This document shows, piece by piece, positions 39,681 through 48,128 of a stretch of 64,000 bases of DNA; positions within the stretch are counted from its first letter, which is position 1; every line of letters starts with the position of its first letter. The DNA is from Paractinoplanes bogorensis. Lineage in GTDB: Bacteria; Actinomycetota; Actinomycetes; Mycobacteriales; Micromonosporaceae. The position numbers and the translations under genes are program-made. Below the pieces are notes generated by a model. The model saw only the letters and a list, made by a program, of their open reading frames with translations. It was not told where the DNA came from and did not search any database. The DNA is taken from NCBI RefSeq assembly GCF_018829635.1, contig NZ_JAHKKG010000003.1, forward strand, positions 620,001-684,000, in the 5' to 3' direction.

Positions 39681-41164
39681 CAGTTCAACCTCCCGGTCGC
39701 GATTCCGCCGTACCAGTCCACGTCGTCGGGGGCCGTCCGCACGGTCACCGCCCGTACGTGGGTGAAGTCGTGGAACGATTCCCAGCCGCCCTCACGGCCG
39801 ATCCCGCTCTCCTTGAGCCCGCCCCACGGCGACGACGGGTCGAGCCGGTGGTGGTCGTTGACCCACACCATCCCGGCTTCGATCCGCGACGCCACCCGGT
39901 GGCCGCGCGCGATGTCCCGGGTCCAGACGGCCGATCCCAGCGCGTACGGGGAATCGTTGGCGATCGCGACGGCCTCGTCCTCGTCGTCGAACGGGATGAC
40001 CACGACCACCGGGCCGAAGATCTCCTCGCGGGCGACCGGCATGTCATTGGTGACATCGGCCAGCACGGTCGGCTGCACGAAGAAGCCGCCCTCGCAGCCG
40101 GGCACCTCGGCCGCCGTGCCACCGGTGACAACGCGTGCTCCCGAGTTGGCGATCGTGGCCAGGATCCGGTCCCGCGCCTTGGCCGAGATGACCGGGCCGA
40201 GCTGGGTCTCGGGGAGAGCCGGGTCGCCGATGCGGATCTGCTCGGCCAGAGAGGCGAGAGACGAAAGGAACTCGTCGTGGATGCTTCGCTGCACGATGAG
40301 CCGGCTGCCCGCGATGCACGTCTGCCCGGCCCCGATGAACCCGCCGAACGCCGCGCCCCGGGCGGCCACCTCGATCGGGGTGTCGTCGAAGATCAGCACC
40401 GGGGACTTGCCGCCCAGCTCGAGCGTGGTCTTGGCGAAGCGCTGCGCGGCGGCGACCGCGATCGACCGGCCGGGCTCGGTGCCCCCGGTGAAGACGACCT
40501 TCTTGACCAGCGGATGCTGAGTCAGGGCGGCGCCGACGACCGGGCCGAGGCCGTTCACCACGTTGAGCACGCCGTCCGGAATCCCGGCCTCGTGGGCGAT
40601 GTCGGCCAGCAGCATCGCCGTCAGCGGGGTCTGCTCCGACGGCTTGAGCACCACCGAGTTGCCGGTCGCGAGGGCGGGGCCGAGCGACTTCGACGCGATC
40701 ATCATGGGGTGGTTGAACGAGGCCAGGATCGCGACCACGCCGAGTGGCAGGCGGGTCGTGTAGGAGTGGTAGGGCCCGGGCATCGGCACCACCGCGTCGC
40801 GATCGGCCAGCAGCAGCGAGGCGTTGTAGCGGTACCACTCGGGCAGCCGGGTGATCTGCGCTTTCGTCTCGGTCAGCGGCCGGCCGTTGTTCGCGGTCTC
40901 CAGCTCGTAGAGCTCGGTCATCCGGTCGGCGATGCCGTCGGCGAACCGGTGCAGGATGCGGGACCGCTCGTGGATCGGCATCCGGCTCCACACCCCGGAG
41001 TCGAACGTCCGCTGCGCGACACCGATGACATGTTCGAGGTCGTCGGCGTCGGCGCTGTCGGCCACGGCCAGCACGCCGCCGGTCGTGGGGTTGATGACGT
41101 CGAGCCGGGGGCCGCGGCCGGCGACCACCCGCCCGCCGATACGCAAACCGGTGGGGAGATCCAC
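39680..41164 (-). CDS. NAD(P)-dependent aldehyde dehydrogenase
   Basis: A 494-residue ALDH superfamily enzyme with all key elements: FNHPMMIASKSLGPALATGN, FTGGTEPGR (cofactor), LELGGKSP (general-base Glu, about 256) and GAGQTCIAGSR (catalytic Cys, about 290). GTG 41164 follows TGGAGG; the longer frame upstream is rejected. It oxidises an aldehyde to an acid and opens an operon with the crotonase and GntR genes. The control region carries GTATAC and TGACG palindromes. Confidence 0.93.
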   Translation of the reverse strand: MDLPTGLRIGGRVVAGRGPRLDVINPTTGGVLAVADSADADDLEHVIGVAQRTFDSGVWSRMPIHERSRILHRFADGIADRMTELYELETANNGRPLTETKAQITRLPEWYRYNASLLLADRDAVVPMPGPYHSYTTRLPLGVVAILASFNHPMMIASKSLGPALATGNSVVLKPSEQTPLTAMLLADIAHEAGIPDGVLNVVNGLGPVVGAALTQHPLVKKVVFTGGTEPGRSIAVAAAQRFAKTTLELGGKSPVLIFDDTPIEVAARGAAFGGFIGAGQTCIAGSRLIVQRSIHDEFLSSLASLAEQIRIGDPALPETQLGPVISAKARDRILATIANSGARVVTGGTAAEVPGCEGGFFVQPTVLADVTNDMPVAREEIFGPVVVVIPFDDEDEAVAIANDSPYALGSAVWTRDIARGHRVASRIEAGMVWVNDHHRLDPSSPWGGLKESGIGREGGWESFHDFTHVRAVTVRTAPDDVDWYGGIATGRLN

Positions 41165-41184
41165 AGGGCCTCCAGAGAAAGGGC

Positions 41185-41210
41185 GTATACCGAATGACCG
41201 GACGGTATAC
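41185..41210. promoter_or_regulatory. GntR-type operator, GTATACC-N12-GGTATAC
   Basis: A perfect 7-bp inverted repeat, each arm containing the self-complementary GTATAC, 19 bp start to start. It lies 21 bases upstream of the aldehyde-dehydrogenase start, in the region divergent to the LLM operon. The same GTATAC core forms the operator at 51081 next to the other GntR gene. Confidence 0.7.
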
Positions 41211-41231
41211 AGCGCACCCGGGCCGGCGCAC

Positions 41232-41246
41232 TGACGGCGAACGTCA
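41232..41246. promoter_or_regulatory. TGACG palindrome, copy 2
   Basis: TGACG-GCGAA-CGTCA, perfect arms with a 5-base centre, between the divergent aldehyde-dehydrogenase and LLM operons. The centre matches that of copy 3 at 49139 (GCGAG) except for one base. Confidence 0.65.
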
Positions 41247-41333
41247 TCCGGCCGCCCCGGAATCACCGTCAACGCCAGTGCGCGCGTACGGGCGGACGGC
41301 AAAACTGCAGAAAAGAGGAAGCGAGGCCAAGCC

Positions 41334-42428
41334 GTGAGACTGGGTTACTTCTCGATGCCGCTGCACCCGCTCGGCCGCACCTGGGCCGAGACCCTGCGCG
41401 AGGACCGCGAGGCCGTCATCCTGGCCGACTCGCTCGGCTTCCACGACGCGTTCATCGGCGAGCACCTCACCGACCGGCACGAGAACATCACCAACAGCCT
41501 GCTGTTCCTGGCCACGCTCATCTCCGGCACCCGGCAGATCCGGCTCGGCACCGGCACCACGAACCTGTCGCAGCAGCACCCCGTGCTGGTGGCGGCCAAC
41601 TCGGCGATGTTCGACCACCTTTCCGGCGGCCGGTTCATCCTCGGCATCAGCCCGGGCGCGCTGACTTCGGACGCCGAGGCGCTGGGCATCCTGGCCGAGG
41701 ACCGCAACAAGATGTTCGCCGAGGCCATCGACGTCATCACCGCGATCTGGGAGGGCGAGCCGCCGTACGCGATCGACCTGCCGGACAACCGGTTCAAGGT
41801 GACCACGGCGTCCACCATGGACACCGACTTCGGCGTCGGCTACCTGCCCAAGCCGTTGCAGCAGCCGCGGCCCGAGATCGTCGGTACCGTGGTCGCGCCG
41901 TTCTCCAAGGGCGTGATCGCGATGGGCCGGCGTGACTTCCACCCGTTGTCGGCCAACTTCCTGCTGCCGCAGTGGGTGGCCACGCACTGGCCGAACTACG
42001 TCGAGGGCAAGCAGGCGGCCGGCGAGACGGCGGACCCGGCCGACTGGCGGGTGGCGCGCACGGTGTTCGTCGCCGACGACGATGCGGTGGCCGCGGCGTA
42101 CGGGCGGGACAACGAGGACAGTCCCTACCGCTTCTACTACGCGCAGATGCTCAAGAAAATGCGCAAGCTGGGCCGGCTCGAGCTGTTCAAGACCCGGCGC
42201 GACCAGCCGGACGACGAGATCACGCTCGACTACGTGCTCGACAAGCTGGTCATCACCGGCACGCCGGAGTCGGTGACCGAGCAGATCCTGGCCCTGCGCG
42301 ATGACATCGGTGACTTCGGCGAGCTCGTCTACGCCGGCCTCGACTGGGTCGACCCGCGGCTGGCCCAGCGCTCGATGGAGCTCATGGCCCAGAAGGTGAT
42401 GCCGGACGTGAACGCGGCGCTCACGTGA
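41334..42428 (+). CDS. LLM-class flavin-dependent oxidoreductase
   Basis: A 364-residue luciferase-like TIM-barrel protein: MRLGYFSMPLHP at the start, DAFIGEHLTDRH (about 40-51), GTGTTNLSQQHPVLVA and LDHLSGGRFILGISPGAL in outline. The fold uses FMNH2 or F420H2 to oxygenate or reduce a substrate. GTG 41334 follows GAGGAAGCGAGG. It is coupled to the CMD gene by GTGA. If FMN-dependent it needs a flavin reductase, and the fused one at 49170 shares its promoter motif. Confidence 0.92.
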   Translation: MRLGYFSMPLHPLGRTWAETLREDREAVILADSLGFHDAFIGEHLTDRHENITNSLLFLATLISGTRQIRLGTGTTNLSQQHPVLVAANSAMFDHLSGGRFILGISPGALTSDAEALGILAEDRNKMFAEAIDVITAIWEGEPPYAIDLPDNRFKVTTASTMDTDFGVGYLPKPLQQPRPEIVGTVVAPFSKGVIAMGRRDFHPLSANFLLPQWVATHWPNYVEGKQAAGETADPADWRVARTVFVADDDAVAAAYGRDNEDSPYRFYYAQMLKKMRKLGRLELFKTRRDQPDDEITLDYVLDKLVITGTPESVTEQILALRDDIGDFGELVYAGLDWVDPRLAQRSMELMAQKVMPDVNAALT

Positions 42429-42985
42429 CCGACCGGATGCCGTTGCCGGTCACCCTGACGCCCGAACAGCGCGTGGCCTCCGAGCGGATCGCCTCCGGTC
42501 CGCGCGGTGCGCTGTTCGGGCCGTTCGTCCCGCTGCTGCGCAGCCCCGAACTGATGACCCGCCTGCAGCTCGTGGGGGAGTACCTGCGCTTCGACAGCGT
42601 GCTCGACGACGACCTGGTCGAGCTGGTCGTCCTGGTCGTGGCGCGGCAGTGGGACAACGATTTCGAGTACGGGTTCCATGAGCCGCTGGCCCGGAAAGCG
42701 GGGCTGCCGCCCGATGTCATCGATGACGTGGCCCACGGCGTGCGGCCGGAGGCATCGTCGCGGGCGGAGATCGGCGTCGTGTGGGACCTGCTGGACGAGT
42801 TGCATCGGACGCGGCAGGTGGGCGATACGACGTACGGGAAAGCCCGGGAACTGCTCGGTGAGGCCCGGGTGGTCGAGGTGGTCGGGACGGCGGGCTATTA
42901 CACGACGCTCGCGATGACGATGAACGTCGCGCGCACGCCGCCGCCGGACGGGGCGCCGCGGCTGCCGAAGCTGAGGCCCGCGTGA
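42425..42985 (+). CDS. Carboxymuconolactone-decarboxylase-family protein
   Basis: A 186-residue all-helical CMD/AhpD-fold protein: LFGPFVPLLRSPELMTRLQLVGEYLRF then VLVVARQWDNDFEYGFHEPLARKAGL in outline. The redox CxxC of AhpD is absent, while the Glu and His of the CMD helix remain, so lactone decarboxylation or hydrolysis is more likely than peroxidase action. GTGA overlaps couple it to both neighbours, which places it in a three-step pathway with the LLM enzyme and the hydrolase. Confidence 0.85.
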   Translation: MTDRMPLPVTLTPEQRVASERIASGPRGALFGPFVPLLRSPELMTRLQLVGEYLRFDSVLDDDLVELVVLVVARQWDNDFEYGFHEPLARKAGLPPDVIDDVAHGVRPEASSRAEIGVVWDLLDELHRTRQVGDTTYGKARELLGEARVVEVVGTAGYYTTLAMTMNVARTPPPDGAPRLPKLRPA

Positions 42986-43650
42986 CGCCGCCGCTGGTGC
43001 TGCTGCATCCGCTCGGCGTCGACCACCACTTCTGGGATCCGATACGCCCGTACTTCCAGCCCGCCGTGGTGACTCCCGACCTCGACGGATCCACTGTGGA
43101 GGAGATGGCCGACGCCGTGCTGGCCGGCCTGTCGACCCCGGTTGATGTCACCGGTGTCTCGCTCGGCGGCCTGGTGGCGCAGGTGATCGCGGCCCGCCGC
43201 CCTGATCTGGTGCGCCGGCTCGTGCTGGCCGACACCGTCGCCGTCTATCCCGAGGCGATGCGCACCATGTGGCGGGAGCGGGCTTCCCTCGTACGCCGGG
43301 AAGGCCTCACGCCGATCCTCGCGCCGACCGAGGCTTTGTGGTTCCCCTCGGCCGTGCCGCCTCCGGTCCGGGCGCGCCTGCGTTCTTTGCTGTCGGCGGG
43401 CGACCCCGAACGGTATGCGCGCGCGTGCGAGGCGCTGGCCGTGGCCGACACGACCGCGACGGCCGCCGCGCTGACCATGCCGGTGCTGCTCGCCTGCGGC
43501 CAGGACGACGCGCCGCCGTTCCGGCAGGCCGTCGGGTGGTTCGGCGTCACCCTGCCGGACGCCACCGTCGCGTGGTTGCCGGGCGGGCATGGGACGGCGT
43601 TCGAGCACCCGGACGAGTTCGCCGAGGCGGTGAGCGCCTTCCTCTACTAA
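42982..43650 (+). CDS. Alpha/beta hydrolase
   Basis: A 222-residue alpha/beta hydrolase, like PcaD enol-lactonases. Oxyanion strand LLHPLGVDHHFW, nucleophile elbow GVSLGG (Ser, about 55-60), acid in CGQDDAPPF and a C-terminal His (GGHGTAFEHP). It follows the CMD gene with a GTGA overlap, an order reminiscent of the fused CMD-lactonase pairs of protocatechuate pathways. Its stop overlaps the convergent methionine aminopeptidase stop by 4 bases. Confidence 0.88.
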   Translation: MTPPLVLLHPLGVDHHFWDPIRPYFQPAVVTPDLDGSTVEEMADAVLAGLSTPVDVTGVSLGGLVAQVIAARRPDLVRRLVLADTVAVYPEAMRTMWRERASLVRREGLTPILAPTEALWFPSAVPPPVRARLRSLLSAGDPERYARACEALAVADTTATAAALTMPVLLACGQDDAPPFRQAVGWFGVTLPDATVAWLPGGHGTAFEHPDEFAEAVSAFLY

Positions 43651-44414
43651 GAGCGGGCGGTCAGGACCTGCGGGCCGTTGACGGTGATGGCGACCGTGTG
43701 CTCGGAGTGGGCCGTACGGGAGCCGTCGGCCGACCGGATCGTCCAGCCGTCCTCGTCGTACCGGATCTTGTCGGTGGTCTTGCACAGCCACGGCTCGATG
43801 GCGATCGTGAGGCCCGGGTTGAGCTTCATGCCGCGGCGGGCGCGCCCGCTGTTCGAGATGTGCGGGGCCTCGTGCATGGTGCGGCCGATGCCGTGGCCGC
43901 CGAACTCGCCGTTGACGCCGTAGCCGTACGAGTGGGCGACCTCACCGATCGCCGCCGAGATGTCACCGATCTTGCCGCCGGGCTGCGCGGCCTTGATGGC
44001 GGCGTCCAGTGCGACCTCGGTCGCCTCGATCAGCTTGAGGTCGGTCGGATCGGGGGTGCCGACGACGAACGAGAGTGCCGAGTCCGCGTTCCAGCCGTCG
44101 ATGCCGACCGCCATGTCGATGCTGAGCAGGTCGCCGTCGGCCAGCACGTAGTCGTGGGGCAGGCCGTGCAGCACGGCGTCGTTGACCGACAGGCACAGCA
44201 CGTTGCGGAACGGGCCGCGGCCGAACGAGGGGGCGTAGTCCCAGTAGCACGACTCGGCGCCGCGCTCCTTGATCCGGCGGCGGGCGTGGTGCTCGATGTC
44301 CATCAGGTTGACGCCGACCGCGGCGACGCCTTTCAGTTCGCTCAGCAGCTCGCCGACGAACTGGCCGGCCACCGCCATCTTGCCGACCTCTTCGACGGAC
44401 TTGAGCTCGATCAC
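43647..44414 (-). CDS. map: Methionine aminopeptidase, type I
   Basis: A 255-residue pita-bread-fold peptidase that removes the initiator Met. Metal-ligand segments are seen: DGDLLSIDMAVGIDGWNADSA (two Asp), GGHGIGRTMHEAPHI (His) and the C-terminal IEPW and SEHTVAIT (two Glu). GTG 44414 follows GGGGAGG. It is not next to ribosomal genes and actinomycetes usually have more than one, so this is probably a secondary paralogue. Confidence 0.93.
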   Translation of the reverse strand: MIELKSVEEVGKMAVAGQFVGELLSELKGVAAVGVNLMDIEHHARRRIKERGAESCYWDYAPSFGRGPFRNVLCLSVNDAVLHGLPHDYVLADGDLLSIDMAVGIDGWNADSALSFVVGTPDPTDLKLIEATEVALDAAIKAAQPGGKIGDISAAIGEVAHSYGYGVNGEFGGHGIGRTMHEAPHISNSGRARRGMKLNPGLTIAIEPWLCKTTDKIRYDEDGWTIRSADGSRTAHSEHTVAITVNGPQVLTARS

Positions 44415-44440
44415 GACAGCCTCCCCTGGTTCACGCTTCC

Positions 44441-44454
44441 GGTATTTTTATACC
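44441..44454. promoter_or_regulatory. AT-rich palindrome GGTAT-TTTT-ATACC
   Basis: A perfect 5-bp inverted repeat around TTTT in the 83-base region between the divergent map and XRE genes. On the minus strand it contains TATAAA, a good -10 for map. It may also be an operator for the XRE protein. Confidence 0.5.
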
Positions 44455-44485
44455 ACGCACCCGGCGCCACCGGTCCCGGCAGGGG

Positions 44486-44491
44486 TAATGT
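44486..44491 (+). promoter_or_regulatory. Leaderless -10 box for the XRE gene
   Basis: TAATGT ends 6 bases before ATG 44498, with no SD between. Confidence 0.5.
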
Positions 44492-44497
44492 GCTGGC

Positions 44498-44764
44498 ATG
44501 GTTCGCCAACCACTGACCCCCGAACAGATCGCCGCGGGCCAGCGCCTCGGGGCCGCGCTGCGGGTCGCCCGCGCCGGTCGCAGCCTGGTCGAGGTGGCGG
44601 TGGCGGCCGGCATCTCACCCGAGACGCTGCGCAAGATCGAGGCCGGCCGCCTGCCCGCTCCCGCGTTCGGCACCGTGGTCGGGCTGAGCCGGGCCCTCGA
44701 CATCCCGCTGAGCGAGCTGGCCGACGTCTGGGTGGCCGACGTGCCCGTGCGGCAAGCGTCCTAG
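44498..44764 (+). CDS. XRE family helix-turn-helix regulator
   Basis: An 88-residue Cro/C1-type protein. The five-helix HTH spans residues about 15-75 (LGAALRVARAGRSLVEVAVAAGISPETLRKIEAGRLPAPAF in outline), leaving almost no effector region. It probably represses its own promoter. It is divergent from map and its last 4 bases overlap the convergent EcsC gene. Confidence 0.88.
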   Translation: MVRQPLTPEQIAAGQRLGAALRVARAGRSLVEVAVAAGISPETLRKIEAGRLPAPAFGTVVGLSRALDIPLSELADVWVADVPVRQAS

Positions 44765-45435
44765 CTCGCCAGCTCCCCGGCGATGGTCCACTTCTCGGGG
44801 GCCGGGCCGAAAGCGCGACGGCTGGCCTTCACCGCCAGCACAGCCAGGGCGGCGTTGGCGCCCCCACCGATCACGGCGCCGATGCCGAACGGGGCCACCC
44901 GCCCGAGCACGATGATGCCCTGCTTGGTGCCGTACTTCGTGATGAAGTGTTTGCCGAGCACCTTGTTGATCTGCTTCAGCGTCGCGGCCGGCACCTTGGC
45001 CACCACCTGACGGCCCCAGTGCTGGCCGGTCCGCTCGGCCACCTTGCCGATCGTGGCGGATCCGCTGCCGCCCAGCATGATGCCCATGACGATCGTCCGC
45101 CGGCGCTCGAGATCGTCGATGTTGACGCCGTGCACCTCGGCCACCGACAGCGCGAAGAGGGCGCTCAGCTCGAGCGACCCGAGGAACTCGCCGGCCGACA
45201 GTGCCACCGCGACGGCGGTGCCGACACCGGGCGCGGCCGCGGTTCCGCCCACCGCGGCACCCGTGCCGGTCAGCGCGCTGACGTACATCTTCTCCAGGTT
45301 GCGGATGACCTGTTCCGGTGTCGCCTCCGGGTTCCGCCGACGCGCCCGGGTGATGTTCTTGCGCACCAGTGGCGTCTGGAGGCCGATCGCCTTGTCCAGG
45401 AGATCGAGGACTCGCTGCCCAGCGCCGTCAGTCAT
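44761..45435 (-). CDS. EcsC family protein
   Basis: A 224-residue protein with the EcsC pattern: a hydrophobic, Gly/Ala-rich centre (GTGAAVGGTAAAPGVGTAVAVALSAGEFL in outline, about 57-85), LSALFALSVAEVHGV and a later VLGKHFITKYGTKQGIIVLGRVAPFGIGAVIGGGAN region. EcsC proteins are membrane-associated and of unknown mechanism, linked to secretion in Bacillus. A TACGCT box (minus strand 45442-45447) 6 bases before the ATG suggests leaderless translation. Confidence 0.83.
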   Translation of the reverse strand: MTDGAGQRVLDLLDKAIGLQTPLVRKNITRARRRNPEATPEQVIRNLEKMYVSALTGTGAAVGGTAAAPGVGTAVAVALSAGEFLGSLELSALFALSVAEVHGVNIDDLERRRTIVMGIMLGGSGSATIGKVAERTGQHWGRQVVAKVPAATLKQINKVLGKHFITKYGTKQGIIVLGRVAPFGIGAVIGGGANAALAVLAVKASRRAFGPAPEKWTIAGELAS

Positions 45436-45466
45436 GCGTGGAGCGTATCGGTGCGAGCCACGATTC

Positions 45467-46054
45467 TCAGTCCGCCGATCGGCCCGGCGGCGACGCGGGG
45501 CGGCTCGTGCCGGTCAGGTGGTCGAGCACGGGTGAATCGTTGCTCCGGGCGTGGACGACCAGGGGCCGGCCGCCGTCGGGGGCGGTGGTGGTGAACGAAG
45601 GCGTCAGGCCCAGCTTCTCCATCACCCGGGCCGACCGGTGGTTGTCGACGTGCCGGATGCTGATCAGCCGGTCGAGCCCGACCTCGTCGAAGGCGAACTC
45701 CAGCGCCGCCGCGGCCGCCTCGGTGGCGTAGCCGTGACCCCACGCGTCGCGCGAGAGCCGCCAGCCGATCTCGACCGCGGGCAGCACCTGCGGCAGGAAC
45801 AGCGGCACGGCCAGCCCGGCCCACCCGATCAGCTCGCCGGTCGCCCGCACCTCGACCGGAAACAGGCCGAACCCGTTCTCCGACCAGTCCCGCATCATCT
45901 TCTGCAGGCGTTCGGCACTCTCCTCGCGGGTCAGCACGGAACCGTCACGGATGTAGCGCATCACCTCGGGGTCGGCGTTCAGGGCGGCGAGCATGTCGAG
46001 GTCGTCGTCCCGCCACTCGCGCAGCGTCAGGCGGTCGGTCGTCAGCACGGGCAT
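45467..46054 (-). CDS. GNAT acetyltransferase (RimJ/RimL type)
   Basis: A 195-residue GNAT protein. It has the RimJ/RimL opening (LTTDRLTLREWRDDDLD), the acetyl-CoA loop region WRLSRDAWGHGYATEAAAA (about 102-120) and the late strand ISIRHVDNHRSARVMEKLGL. These enzymes acetylate protein N-termini or small amines. It is followed upstream by a second, unrelated GNAT gene in the same orientation, 15 bases away. Confidence 0.9.
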   Translation of the reverse strand: MPVLTTDRLTLREWRDDDLDMLAALNADPEVMRYIRDGSVLTREESAERLQKMMRDWSENGFGLFPVEVRATGELIGWAGLAVPLFLPQVLPAVEIGWRLSRDAWGHGYATEAAAAALEFAFDEVGLDRLISIRHVDNHRSARVMEKLGLTPSFTTTAPDGGRPLVVHARSNDSPVLDHLTGTSRPASPPGRSAD

Positions 46055-46069
46055 GACGTCATTCTTTCG

Positions 46070-46948
46070 TCATGCGTCGGCCGAGTAGCGCACGGTGCGG
46101 GTCAGCTCGCTGAACCCGGCGGCGGTCAGGAAGGCCGCGTAGGACGGGTCTTCGTCGGACGACGCGTAGTCGAGCAGCCGCGCGACCCCGCCCAGTTCGA
46201 GCCACGTCGCCGCCTGCCCGAGCAGCCAGGTCCCGACGCCCCGGCGGCGGTGCTCCGGCTCGACCCACAGGTTGCCGACGTCGGCCCACGCGCCCACCCG
46301 CGACATGCGCGGGCCGGTGTCGAGGTTGGTGTCCACCTCGATGTAGCCGACGTCAGTGGCGAATCGCGTTCCGTTCACCCCGAGTGTGCGGCGCACCGCC
46401 CAGGGTCCGGCGGGCCGGGGCAGGTCCGGGACCCGGGCCACAAACACTGTTTCCGTACGGTCGGAAGCCCGGAACCCGATCCGCGAGTAGAGGTCGCGGA
46501 TGTGCGGCCATTGCTCGGGCACCCCGTAGACGGCCGGAGCGGGCAGATTGCCGTCGGCGTATCGGCGCCCGACTCCCCACCGCTGCAGCTGGGCGTGGCA
46601 CGCGACGGCGAGCTCGTCCCCGGCCTTCGTCGAGCCGGGCCAGAACGGCGCGTCCGGCCAGCACACCAGCCACCGGATCTCGCCGGCGTTGCGGTAGTGG
46701 TCACCGGTGTCATCGTCGTCGGTGTAGCGCAGCAGGTGCGCGGCGGCGACGATCCGGCCGTTCTGCTCGGCGACCAGGGTGACGCGCTCGCGCACCCAGC
46801 GGTCGACGATGAACTCGCCGGGCTCGCGTTCGAGCTGGCTCAGCAGCGTCTGCACGGAGGCCGAGACCCCGGGCACGACGGCGGCGATGTGGGCGTTGAC
46901 CAGGGAGGTGACCTGTTCGCGGTCACTCCGCGCGAACGGACGGATCAT
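46070..46948 (-). CDS. GNAT family N-acetyltransferase, two-domain
   Basis: A 292-residue GNAT protein, about twice the single-domain length. The C-terminal domain has the acetyl-CoA motif VEPEHRRRGVGTWLLGQA (about 221-238); the N-terminal half is a divergent, probably substrate-binding GNAT fold. ATG 46948 follows GGAAGG. The substrate is unknown. It is separated from the next GNAT gene by 15 bases and probably co-transcribed. Confidence 0.85.
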   Translation of the reverse strand: MIRPFARSDREQVTSLVNAHIAAVVPGVSASVQTLLSQLEREPGEFIVDRWVRERVTLVAEQNGRIVAAAHLLRYTDDDDTGDHYRNAGEIRWLVCWPDAPFWPGSTKAGDELAVACHAQLQRWGVGRRYADGNLPAPAVYGVPEQWPHIRDLYSRIGFRASDRTETVFVARVPDLPRPAGPWAVRRTLGVNGTRFATDVGYIEVDTNLDTGPRMSRVGAWADVGNLWVEPEHRRRGVGTWLLGQAATWLELGGVARLLDYASSDEDPSYAAFLTAAGFSELTRTVRYSADA

Positions 46949-47026
46949 GGCAAAGACCTTCCACACGGAGACACGAGGAATGCCGGGGACGACCCGCTAC
47001 CGTGCGGTACCCGCTCACCATACGGC

Positions 47027-47039
47027 TAAGTTGGTGAGC
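47027..47039 (+). promoter_or_regulatory. -10 box close to the DUF3500 start
   Basis: TAAGTT at 47027-47032 ends 7 bases before ATG 47040. GGTGAG in the interval could act as a weak SD, so leaderless start is likely but not certain. Confidence 0.4.
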
Positions 47040-48128
47040 ATGGTTGCCGCGCGGATGGCCGAAGCGGCTCGGGCCTGGCTCGAGCGGCTGAACGACGAGC
47101 AGCGGGCGGTCGCCGCGCGCCCCGGGACGGCCGACGAGGACCGCCGGCGGTGGTTCTACACGCCGACCGACCACGGTGGCCTGACCTTCCACCAGCAGGG
47201 GCCGGCGCAGCAGCAGGCGGCCATGCAGCTGGTCGCGTCGGGTCTGTCGCGGGCCGGCTACAACACGGTGGCCACCATCATCGGGCTGGAGAACATCCTC
47301 GACCACACGGGCGACTTCACCTCACGCTTCGACCGGGAACGCGGCCGTGACCCGGGCCTGTACTACCTGCGGGTCTTCGGCGAGCCCGGTGACACCGGTG
47401 TCTGGGGCTGGCGGTTCGGCGGCCACCACGTGTCGCTGAACAACCTGATCGTCGACGGCGAGCTGGTGTCGACCACACCGTGTTTCTTCGGCGCCGACCC
47501 GGCCGCCTCCGAGCTGCTCGGCGGGGCGGTCAACCGGCCGCTGGGCCGGGTCGAGGACCTGGGCCGCGAACTGGTGCGTTCGCTCACCGCGGCCGAGCGG
47601 GGGCAGGCGATCCTACGGGCCAAGGCGCCGTCCGACATCGTCACGGCCAACCGGCCCGCGATCAGTGAGGGCGACCGGGTCGTTCCGCTGGCCGGGATCT
47701 GGCGCGGTGAGTTCGCCGATCGCGCCGAGTGGGCCAAGCTGCAGGCGTCGAGCGACCGGATCGACGCGGCGGCCGGCTACGACGAGGACGACCACCGGGC
47801 GCTGGAATACACCGTCGCGCCGAAGGGGATCGCCGCCGGCGAGCTCGGGGCCGAGCCGAGAGAGCTGCTCCGGGCGTTGCTCGGCACCTACTTCGGTCGT
47901 GTGCCTGCGGAGGCGATTCCCGCGTACGGGGAAACGGGTCTGCATTTCGCGTGGGCCGGCTCGATCGAACCGGGGGAGCCGCATTACTACCGGGTGCAGG
48001 GGCCGCGGCTGCTGATCGAGTGGGACAACACGCAGCGCAACGTCAACCACGCTCACTCGGTGTGGCGGGACCCGGCCAACGACTTCGGGCTCGACGTGCT
48101 CAGGAACCACCGCCGGCGCCACCACTGA
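47040..48128 (+). CDS. DUF3500 domain-containing protein
   Basis: A 362-residue soluble protein matching DUF3500 by its series of aromatic/Gly motifs: RRWFYTPTDHGGLTF (about 38-52), YYLRVFGEPGDTGVWGWRFGGHHVSLN in outline (about 108-134) and the C-terminal LHFAWAGSIEPGEPHYYRVQGPRLLIEWDN region. The family lacks a proven function. Its last 29 bases overlap the convergent Gfo/Idh gene. No signal peptide is present. Confidence 0.87.
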   Translation: MVAARMAEAARAWLERLNDEQRAVAARPGTADEDRRRWFYTPTDHGGLTFHQQGPAQQQAAMQLVASGLSRAGYNTVATIIGLENILDHTGDFTSRFDRERGRDPGLYYLRVFGEPGDTGVWGWRFGGHHVSLNNLIVDGELVSTTPCFFGADPAASELLGGAVNRPLGRVEDLGRELVRSLTAAERGQAILRAKAPSDIVTANRPAISEGDRVVPLAGIWRGEFADRAEWAKLQASSDRIDAAAGYDEDDHRALEYTVAPKGIAAGELGAEPRELLRALLGTYFGRVPAEAIPAYGETGLHFAWAGSIEPGEPHYYRVQGPRLLIEWDNTQRNVNHAHSVWRDPANDFGLDVLRNHRRRHH

